Source: Streptomyces sp. MA5143a (GTDB lineage: Bacteria; Actinomycetota; Actinomycetes; Streptomycetales; Streptomycetaceae). Taken from it: a stretch of 59,134 nucleotides of DNA. This document shows positions 16,489 through 23,440 of this stretch, one piece after another; position 1 is the first letter of the stretch, and the number at the start of each line of letters is the position of its first letter. The position numbers and the translations under genes are program-made. Where the stretch lies: positions 1-59,134 of the forward strand of contig NZ_OLMK01000128.1 of the NCBI RefSeq assembly GCF_900290235.1, written 5' to 3'. The notes beneath the pieces are model-generated. The model was not told the DNA's origin and made no database searches. It saw only the letters and a list, made by a program, of their open reading frames with translations.

Positions 16489-17933
16489 ACGAGCGTCTGG
16501 TGCTGGTCGGTTACGGGATGACGGGCCACCGGCTGCTCACGGCGTTGCGAGCCGCGAGCGGGCCGCACGGCAGACAGGTCACGGTCCTCGCCGAGGAGAC
16601 CCGGCCCGCCTACGACCGGATCCGGCTCTCCGAGTGCCTGCGCGGCACCCGGCCGGAGAGACTCCTGCTCGACGACGTCACACCCGGCGGTGACGGCGCC
16701 GGTGTCCGCGTTCACCTCGGCGACCCGGTCGTGGCCGTCGACCGCGCAGGGCGCATGGTCACCACGGCGTCCGGTCGTACGTTCGGCTATGACGTCCTCG
16801 TCCTGGCCACCGGATCCCGGCCCTTCGTGCCCGAGGTGCCCGGGGCGGACGCGGAGGGGTGCTTCGGTTACCGGACCGTCGACGACGCGGCCGCCATCCG
16901 CGACCGGGCCTCCCGTGCGGGCACCGCGGCCGTGGTCGGCGGGGGACTGCTGGGGCTGGAGGCCGCCGGAGCGCTGCGCGCACTGGTTCCGGACACCCAC
17001 ATTGTGGAGTTCGCACCCTGGCTGATGCACCGCCAGCTCGACGAGCAGGGCGGCCGCACCCTGCGCCGTCACATCGAGGACCTCGGTGTGACGGTGCACA
17101 CCGGTACCCGCGTCACGCACGTCACCACCGACGAGCACGGCCGGGCGTCCGGACTGCGGCTCGCGACGCCGGACGGGGATCCGCTCCCCGGCGTCGACGC
17201 CGACCTCGTCGTCTTCGCCGCCGGAGTACGGCCACGCGACGAACTCGCCAGTGCCTGCGGGCTCCTCGTGGGCCCCGGTGGCGGCATCGTCGTCGACGAG
17301 TCGTGCCGCACCAGCGATCCCCGTGTCCACGCCATCGGCGAGTGCGCGCTCACCCCGGACGGCCGGGTGCACGCCCTCGCCGCCCCAGGCTTCGCGATGG
17401 CCGATGTCGTCGCCGACGGGCTGCTCGGCACGGCAGCCGCCTTCACCGGGGCGGACACCTCGACCAGCCTGAAGCTGCTCGACGTGGCCGTGGCCAGCTT
17501 CGGGGACGCGCTCGGCGAGACCCCCGGCGCACACGAGGTGCGCTACCTGGACACCGCGGCCGGCGTGTACCGGAACCTGCGCGTCGGCGACGACGGCCGG
17601 CTGCTCGGCGGCGTCCTCGTCGGCGACTCGTCCGGCTACGCGGCCCTGCGCTCCCTGACGGACGCCGCCGTCCCCGGGGCCTCCTCGGCCCGGGACCTGG
17701 TCGTCCCGGGCCCGGCGGGAGCGGCGGTCGCCGGACGGATGCCGGACGACGCGACCGCCTGCTTCTGCCACCACGTGTCGGCCGGCACCGTGCGTCGCGC
17801 CGCCGCGGCGGACGGCCGACCGGACCTGGACGGGGTACGGCGGCGGACCCGCGCCGGGACCGGGTGCGGCAGTTGCGTGCCCGCCCTGGCGTCACTGATC
17901 GACGAACAGCTCACCGCGCATGACCACGGATGA
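16485..17933 (+). CDS. NirB/NasB-type FAD reductase with BFD [2Fe-2S] domain, lacking the nitrite reductase module
   Basis: A 482-residue protein: FAD motif LVGYGMTGHRLL, NADH motif AVVGGGLLGLE, a rubredoxin-reductase-type C-terminal domain (SLKLLDVAVASFGD), and a final BFD-like [2Fe-2S] domain with Cys426, Cys428, Cys461 and Cys464 (CFCHHVSAG and GCGSC). In NirB these parts are followed by a siroheme/[4Fe-4S] sulfite-reductase-like half; here the protein ends after the BFD domain, as in electron-transfer subunits of NasB type. It should therefore feed nitrate reductase and cannot itself reduce nitrite. It starts at GTG in a GTGA overlap and overlaps the convergent GMC gene by 23 bases. Confidence 0.82.
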   Translation: MNERLVLVGYGMTGHRLLTALRAASGPHGRQVTVLAEETRPAYDRIRLSECLRGTRPERLLLDDVTPGGDGAGVRVHLGDPVVAVDRAGRMVTTASGRTFGYDVLVLATGSRPFVPEVPGADAEGCFGYRTVDDAAAIRDRASRAGTAAVVGGGLLGLEAAGALRALVPDTHIVEFAPWLMHRQLDEQGGRTLRRHIEDLGVTVHTGTRVTHVTTDEHGRASGLRLATPDGDPLPGVDADLVVFAAGVRPRDELASACGLLVGPGGGIVVDESCRTSDPRVHAIGECALTPDGRVHALAAPGFAMADVVADGLLGTAAAFTGADTSTSLKLLDVAVASFGDALGETPGAHEVRYLDTAAGVYRNLRVGDDGRLLGGVLVGDSSGYAALRSLTDAAVPGASSARDLVVPGPAGAAVAGRMPDDATACFCHHVSAGTVRRAAAADGRPDLDGVRRRTRAGTGCGSCVPALASLIDEQLTAHDHG

Positions 17934-19461
17934 GATCGGCGGCCTTCTCACCGATCATGATGGTGGCCGCGTTCGTGTTGCCGCGCACCAGGGTCGGCAT
18001 CACGGAGGCGTCCACCACCCGCAGTCCTTCGACACCGAGGACCCGCAACCGGGGGTCGACCACACCCCCGATCGCACAGGTGCCGACAGGGTGGAACAGA
18101 CTGTTCATGACCCGCCTGGCGAAACGCAGGACGTCCGCCTCGTTGTCGGACTCCGGCACGCTGAGCGGGGCCCGTCGGTGCGCCTTGAACGCCGGCTGTT
18201 CGGCCACCTCCAGCAGCATCCGCACACCCCGGACCGCCGTCTGCCGGTCCTCCTCCGTGGTGAGGTAGTTGTGCACGATCCTCGGCTCGCTGCCCGGCAT
18301 CGTCGTGCGCAGCGACACCTTGCCGCGGCTGGTGGGGCGCAGCAACGTCGGGCCGAGCATGAAGGCGTGGTCGTACGGGGCCGTCAGCCCCTCGTCGAGG
18401 AACATGGCCGGACTCGCCGTCACCTGTACGTCGGGGGCGTCCAGATGAGGCAGGGTGCGCAGAAAACCCCCGGCCTCGCCGAGGTTGGAACTCATGGGTC
18501 CGTCCGCGGTGTCCCGCCACCGGGCGAGGTTCTCCGGGGTGAAGTCGGTCTCCTTGGTCCGGGTGTTGGAGAGATATACGAGCGGGATGTGCGGGTGGTC
18601 CTGGAGGTTCTCCCCGACGGGCAGGTCCGCCAGCGGGGTGATGCCCATCGGTTCCAGGTCGGCCGGGCGCCCGAGGCCGGAGAGCATGAGCAGCTTGGGC
18701 GAGTTGTACGACCCCGCGCACACCACGACCTCGCGCCGGGCGCGCAGCTGGACCACCGCACCACCGTGCGAGGCCTCCACCCCGACCGCGCGCGTGCCCT
18801 CGAAGAGCACCCGGTGCGCGAGCGTGTCCGTGAGGACGTGCAGGTTCGGTCGGTGCGCCGCCGGACGCAGATAGGCGTCGGCGGCGCTGCACCGCCTGCC
18901 GTCGCGGACGGTGACCTGGTACCAGCCGAACCCGTCCTGCTCCGGGCCGTTGAGATCGGCGTTGAACGGATGACCGGCTTGCAGGCCCGCCTCGATCAGA
19001 TCCGACATGATCGGATGCGGCGCGGCGTTGTCGGTGACCCCGAGCGGGCCGCCCACCCCGTGCAGGGCGTCCGCTCCGCGTGTGTTGTCCTCCGCGCGCT
19101 TGAAGTACGGCAGCACGTCGTCCCAGCCCCAGCCCGTGGCACCGAGCGCGGCCCACTCGTCGAAGTCGAGCCGGTTGCCCCGTATGTAGATCATGGCGTT
19201 GACCGAGGAGCCGCCCCCCAGGGCCCGCCCCGCGGGCAGCACCCGGCGCAGCCCGTCGAGGCCCGGCTCCGGCTCGCTCAGATACGCCCAGTCGTAGACG
19301 GAACGCATCAGCCGTGGCCAGGCGCTCGGCAGCCGGATCTCCTCCGCGGTGTCGTCGGGGCCGGCCTCGATCAGCAGCACACTGGTGTGGGGATCCTCCG
19401 TGAGCCGGCCGGCCAGAACACAACCCGCCGATCCCGCACCGACGATGACGTAGTCGTACAT
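17911..19461 (-). CDS. GMC-family FAD alcohol oxidoreductase
   Basis: A 516-residue glucose-methanol-choline oxidoreductase: FAD motif YVIVGAGSAGCVLAGRL, GMC signature RALGGGSSVNAMIYIRG, and the C-terminal catalytic segment FHPVGTCAIGGVVD followed by VRGNTNAATIMIGEKAADL. The histidine in FHPVGTC is the usual base; the second catalytic position is Asn (GNTN), as in many choline-dehydrogenase-like members. Substrates are primary alcohols, aryl alcohols included. AGGAGGAG precedes the ATG. The gene lies 34 bases downstream of the MocR regulator gene on the same strand and overlaps the nitrate module convergently, so it may be controlled by MocR and may or may not belong to the same pathway. Confidence 0.88.
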   Translation of the reverse strand: MYDYVIVGAGSAGCVLAGRLTEDPHTSVLLIEAGPDDTAEEIRLPSAWPRLMRSVYDWAYLSEPEPGLDGLRRVLPAGRALGGGSSVNAMIYIRGNRLDFDEWAALGATGWGWDDVLPYFKRAEDNTRGADALHGVGGPLGVTDNAAPHPIMSDLIEAGLQAGHPFNADLNGPEQDGFGWYQVTVRDGRRCSAADAYLRPAAHRPNLHVLTDTLAHRVLFEGTRAVGVEASHGGAVVQLRARREVVVCAGSYNSPKLLMLSGLGRPADLEPMGITPLADLPVGENLQDHPHIPLVYLSNTRTKETDFTPENLARWRDTADGPMSSNLGEAGGFLRTLPHLDAPDVQVTASPAMFLDEGLTAPYDHAFMLGPTLLRPTSRGKVSLRTTMPGSEPRIVHNYLTTEEDRQTAVRGVRMLLEVAEQPAFKAHRRAPLSVPESDNEADVLRFARRVMNSLFHPVGTCAIGGVVDPRLRVLGVEGLRVVDASVMPTLVRGNTNAATIMIGEKAADLIRGHAR

Positions 19462-19495
19462 GGACTCCTCCTGGAGATCGTTGATGTGAGGTCGC

Positions 19496-21022
19496 TCAGA
19501 CCGCGATCCGGGTCGCCCGCGACACGGCGGCCGCGAGGTGCCGGGCGCCGAGGGCCGCCTGCGCCGGGGGAGTGGCGCCGTAGCCGAGGACCAGACCGGG
19601 GACGGGTGCGCCCGTCTCGGAGTAGTAGGAGGACAGCGGATAGACGGTGGTGCGGGACTCGTTGCAGAGCGCCGCCACCCGGCTGTCGTCCGTCCCCGTC
19701 GGCAGCCGCGCCACCAGATGCATGCCGGCGGACGCGCCGGTGAGGCTCACCAGCCCGCCGAGCCGGCCGCGCAGCGCCGCGACGCAGCCCTCACGCCGCT
19801 CGATGTAGGCCTGTCGCATCCGGCGGATGTGCCGGGCGAAGTGGTCGTCCCGGATGAAGTCGAGTACGGCTGCCTGTTCGAGCACCGGCAGCGCTCCGGT
19901 GGTGACGCGCTGGGCGGCTGTCACCGGGTCCACGAGGTCCGGTGGCACGACGGCGTACGCCATGCGGAGCGCCGGGAAGAGCGCCTTGCTCAGCGTGCCG
20001 ACGTACACCACGTGGTCGGCCTCGTCCATCTGTTGCAGAGGCGGCGACGGAGTGTCCGACCAGAACTCGCCGTCGTAGTCGTCCTCGATCACCCAGCCGT
20101 TCACCCGCTCTGCCCAGTCCAACAACTGGCCGCGCCGGGAGCTCGACATACGCACACCCAGGGGGAACTGGTTGTTCGGCGTGACCACCGCCAGGCGGGC
20201 GCCCGGATGGCGCTTCTCACCGAGGGCGATGCAGAGCCCCTCGTGGTCGACCTCGACCGGACAGGGGGCGACGCCCGCGACCGACAGCGCGGTCCGGACG
20301 CCCGGGTATCCCGGGTCCTCGACGAGGGCCTGCTCGCCGGGTTCCAGCAGGATCCGGGCCAGCAGATTCGTCAGTGCCTGGGTGCTCGACGCGATCAGTA
20401 CCTGCTCCGCCGTGCACTTGACGCCGCGTGCCAGGCCGAGATAGGCGGCCAGTTCCTTGCGGAGGGGCCAGTATCCGGCGGGGTCCTGATGGGTGAGCTC
20501 CGCGCTGCTCAGCCGCGCGGCGCGGCGGGAGAGGACTCGGCTCCACAGGCCCGTGGGAAACAGGTCCAGCGCGGGCACACCGAGCACGAAGGGCTGGGCC
20601 ACGGGGGAGGCCGTCTGGTGACGGACGCCGTAGGCGCGCGCCGCCCGCAGCATGCCGTGGGTCGCCCGGGAGAGCCGAGGGACGGGGCGCGCCATGACGG
20701 GCGGCACCGGAAGGCGGGTCACCGTGCGCGGGCCGACGGCGGCGACCCGGTGGCTCCGCGCGGCCACCCGTGTGCCGGACCCCACCTGACTGTCGGCGAG
20801 ACGTTCCGTCACGAGTTGCTCGTATGCGACGAGCACCGTGTTGCGGGAGACCTGGAGCTCCTGGGCGAGGGCCCGTGTCGCGGGGAGGCGGAGGCCCGGC
20901 TGGAGCTGCCCGCTCTCGATGCCGGCCCGGATCTGTACGTAGAGCTGCTGATAGAGCGGGACCGGAGACTCGCGGTCGAGAACGAATCCACCGAAGGGAA
21001 GAGACGTCGATTCTCTTGGCAC
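19496..21022 (-). CDS. MocR/PdxR-type regulator (GntR HTH fused to aminotransferase domain)
   Basis: A 508-residue fusion: an N-terminal winged GntR-type helix-turn-helix (about residues 15-85, with LYQQLYVQIRAGIESGQL and LPATRALAQELQVSRNTV), then a fold-type I aminotransferase-like domain whose PLP lysine lies in GTLSKALFPALRMAY. MocR proteins sense PLP or a PLP adduct with an amine and usually control neighbouring genes. Here the neighbour is the GMC oxidoreductase 34 bases downstream. The start is GTG, with AGGAGG nine bases upstream. An arylamine ligand would fit the adjacent aminobenzoate genes, but this is inference. Confidence 0.9.
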   Translation of the reverse strand: MPRESTSLPFGGFVLDRESPVPLYQQLYVQIRAGIESGQLQPGLRLPATRALAQELQVSRNTVLVAYEQLVTERLADSQVGSGTRVAARSHRVAAVGPRTVTRLPVPPVMARPVPRLSRATHGMLRAARAYGVRHQTASPVAQPFVLGVPALDLFPTGLWSRVLSRRAARLSSAELTHQDPAGYWPLRKELAAYLGLARGVKCTAEQVLIASSTQALTNLLARILLEPGEQALVEDPGYPGVRTALSVAGVAPCPVEVDHEGLCIALGEKRHPGARLAVVTPNNQFPLGVRMSSSRRGQLLDWAERVNGWVIEDDYDGEFWSDTPSPPLQQMDEADHVVYVGTLSKALFPALRMAYAVVPPDLVDPVTAAQRVTTGALPVLEQAAVLDFIRDDHFARHIRRMRQAYIERREGCVAALRGRLGGLVSLTGASAGMHLVARLPTGTDDSRVAALCNESRTTVYPLSSYYSETGAPVPGLVLGYGATPPAQAALGARHLAAAVSRATRIAV

Positions 21023-21389
21023 GCGGACCTAACCTCCTGGATCGGATGGTTTGGGGGGAAGGGGCCTCGTACGGTCGACCTCCAGATGAGCAACTCTCTG
21101 TTGCCGTCCCGTCACGGTAAATTGCCGTGCCCGGGCGGACGAGGTGTCGTGCCGAGGGGCGGAACAGCCCGTTCCAGAGAGTGACTTGACGTGCACCCGA
21201 GCCTGCCGGGAACCGGCTGCGAACCGGCCCGCTGAGCGCGCCTGTGGGCTCCCCGTTCGGGTGGTTCGGACGACCGGTCCGCAGTTACCGCGGGTAATCG
21301 CTGCCCGCGCCTTGACGCGCCTACTTCGAACAGCTGAGATGTGGGCACTTTCGTTGGAAAGTGTTCTTTCCACCCGCTCGGAGAGCCGC
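21023..21389. promoter_or_regulatory. Divergent intergenic region between MocR gene and alpha-galactosidase gene
   Basis: This 367-base gap separates divergent genes. The recognisable element is an inverted repeat CACTTTC-GTTG-GAAAGTG (21346-21363; 7-bp perfect arms) 26 bases ahead of the GH27 start, a plausible sugar-repressor operator. A TTGACG hexamer at 21312-21317 could be a -35 box for the plus strand; its -10 partner near 21335 is poor. I see no further gene here. Confidence 0.4.
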
Positions 21390-23390
21390 ATGCCGCACAT
21401 CAACGCACGAAGCTGGACCCGCCGGATCACGGCCCAGTTCCTCACCCTCGGCCTCGCCGTCGTCGGTCTGGCTGTTGTGGGCGGCCAGGAGTCCCCGTCG
21501 GTCCTGCCGGTCGAGCCGGCCGCAGTCAGCACCGACCAGATCGACGTCACGCCGCCGCCGATGGGCTGGGCGTCCTGGAACACCTTCTTCAGCAGCATCG
21601 ATCACAACGTGATCAAGCAGCAGGCCGATGCCCTGGTGTCTTCCGGGATGGCTGCGGCCGGCTACAAGTACGTCAACCTCGACGACGGCTGGTGGCAGGG
21701 GCAGCGCGACGCGAACGGCAACATCGCGGTCGACGAGACCCAGTGGCCCGGCGGTATGAAGGCGGTCGCCGACTACCTCCACAGCAAGGGCCTGAAGGCC
21801 GGTATCTACACGGATGCGGGCAACGACGGCTGCGGCTACTACTTCCCGACCACGAAGCCCGCGACGCCCGGCTCCGGTATGGAGGGCCACTACCAGCAGG
21901 ACCTGGAGACCTTCCAGCGGTGGGGCTTCGACTACGTCAAGATCGACTGGTGCGGCGGCCGTGCGGAGAAGCTGAACCAGGAGACCCAGTACAAGCAGAT
22001 CGCCGCCGCCAACGAGGCGGCCTCCGCTGTCACCGGCCGCAAGCTGGTGCTGTCCTTCTGCGAGTGGGGCACCGGTCTGCCGTGGAACTGGGCGCCGGGC
22101 CACGGCGACCTGTGGCGTACGAGCGACGACGTCCTCTTCTTCAGGGAGACGCCGGGGCTGACGAAGATGTACCGCAACTTCGACCAGGCACTGCAGCCCG
22201 CCGCCCAGCACACCGGCTACTACAACGACCCCGACATGCTGATGGTCGGCCTGAACGGTATGAGCGCCCAGCGCAACCGGCTGCACATGAGCCTGTGGTC
22301 CATCGCCGGCGGCCCGTTGCTGGCCGGCAACAACGTGGCCACGATGACCACCGAGACCCGTGACATCCTCACCAACCCCGAGGTCCTCGCCATCGACCAG
22401 GACCCGCGCGGCCTACAGGGCGTCAAGGTCGCCGAGGACACCCGCAACCTGCAGGTCTACGGCAAGGTGCTCTCCGGCAGCGGCAAGCGCGCGGTGATGC
22501 TGTTCAACCGCACGGGCTCCGCCGCGAACATCACCGTCCGCTGGGCCGACCTCGGACTGACCTCCGCGTCCGCCACCGTCCGCAACGCCTGGACCCGTGC
22601 CGACGCCGGCTCGTTCACCACCGGCTACACCACGTCCGTCCCCGCGAACGACGCGGTCCTGCTGACCGTCTCCGGTACGGAGGCCGCCGGTTCGACGTTC
22701 GAGGACACCACCACCGCCGCCACGCCCACGCTCACCGGTGTCACCGCCGGCTCCGCGGGCACCAAGCTCATCGACATCACCTACGCCAACGGCGGCACCA
22801 CCGCGCGGAAGGCCACCGTCCAGGTGAACGGCCAGTACGCCTACCGCGCGGCCTTCCCACCGACCGGCTCGGCCACCACCTACCGCACCGTGTCCGTACT
22901 CGCCCACCTGGCCAAGGGCGCGAACACGGTGAAGTTCGCCGCCGTCTCCGGCAGCACCGCCCCGGACATCGACGCCATCCGCGTCCAGGGCATCCCCGGC
23001 ACCGACGGCACCGCCCTCGCCGGCGGCGCCTCCAACCGCTGCGTGGACCTCGACAGGAACACCTACGTCAACGGCACCCAGGCCCAGCTCTGGGACTGCT
23101 CGGGGGGCCGCAACCAGACCTTCACGCAGACCTCGCGCGGCGAACTCGTCGTCTACGGCAACAAGTGCCTCGACGCCCTCAACAGCGGCACCACCAACGG
23201 CACCAAGGTCATCATCTGGGACTGCACCAACGCCACCAACCAGAAGTGGACCGTCAACCCCGGCGGCACCATCACCAACAACCTGTCAGGGCTCTGCCTG
23301 GACGCCTCGAACGGGGCGACGGCCAACGGCACGAAGCTGATCCTGTGGACGTGCAACGGCCAGAACAACCAGAAGTGGACCCTCAACTGA
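21390..23390 (+). CDS. Secreted GH27 alpha-galactosidase with accessory beta domain and ricin-type lectin domain
   Basis: A 666-residue exported glycosidase. Residues 1 to about 50 form a signal region (a twin arginine, then a long hydrophobic stretch). The GH27 barrel begins MGWASWNTFF; the nucleophile is Asp186 in YVKIDWCGG and the likely acid/base is Asp247 in WRTSDDV. A C-terminal beta domain, a carbohydrate-binding region (about 430-545), and a ricin B trefoil with three QxW-type repeats (NQTFTQ, NQKWTVN, NQKWTLN) follow. It should release terminal alpha-galactose, or possibly beta-L-arabinopyranose, from plant polysaccharides. The ATG at 21390 is chosen because the signal peptide starts there and GGAGAG lies ahead. 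Confidence 0.9.
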   Translation: MPHINARSWTRRITAQFLTLGLAVVGLAVVGGQESPSVLPVEPAAVSTDQIDVTPPPMGWASWNTFFSSIDHNVIKQQADALVSSGMAAAGYKYVNLDDGWWQGQRDANGNIAVDETQWPGGMKAVADYLHSKGLKAGIYTDAGNDGCGYYFPTTKPATPGSGMEGHYQQDLETFQRWGFDYVKIDWCGGRAEKLNQETQYKQIAAANEAASAVTGRKLVLSFCEWGTGLPWNWAPGHGDLWRTSDDVLFFRETPGLTKMYRNFDQALQPAAQHTGYYNDPDMLMVGLNGMSAQRNRLHMSLWSIAGGPLLAGNNVATMTTETRDILTNPEVLAIDQDPRGLQGVKVAEDTRNLQVYGKVLSGSGKRAVMLFNRTGSAANITVRWADLGLTSASATVRNAWTRADAGSFTTGYTTSVPANDAVLLTVSGTEAAGSTFEDTTTAATPTLTGVTAGSAGTKLIDITYANGGTTARKATVQVNGQYAYRAAFPPTGSATTYRTVSVLAHLAKGANTVKFAAVSGSTAPDIDAIRVQGIPGTDGTALAGGASNRCVDLDRNTYVNGTQAQLWDCSGGRNQTFTQTSRGELVVYGNKCLDALNSGTTNGTKVIIWDCTNATNQKWTVNPGGTITNNLSGLCLDASNGATANGTKLILWTCNGQNNQKWTLN

Positions 23391-23407
23391 CCCACCCCTG
23401 ACCACCC

Positions 23408-23423
23408 GTCGCGAAAACGCGAC
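23408..23423. terminator. Small hairpin between convergent genes
   Basis: GTCGCG-AAAA-CGCGAC forms a 6-bp stem with a tetraloop in the 50-base gap between the convergent GH27 and Hsp70-like genes. There is no U-tract, as is common in Streptomyces. It may act in both directions. Confidence 0.35.
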
Positions 23424-23440
23424 CCCAACCTCCGGCGACC

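Noticed and set aside
13998..17933. Plus-strand open frame of about 1,300 codons crossing nasA and both flavoprotein genes
   Set aside because: It is out of frame with the clear family motifs over most of its length and reads as Arg/Pro/Gly-rich sequence. It is open only because stop codons are rare in GC-rich DNA. The last 482 codons are the real NirB-like gene.
15250..17933. A complete NirB nitrite reductase
   Set aside because: Both proteins have only FAD/NAD domains (plus a BFD domain in the second). The siroheme/[4Fe-4S] half is absent.
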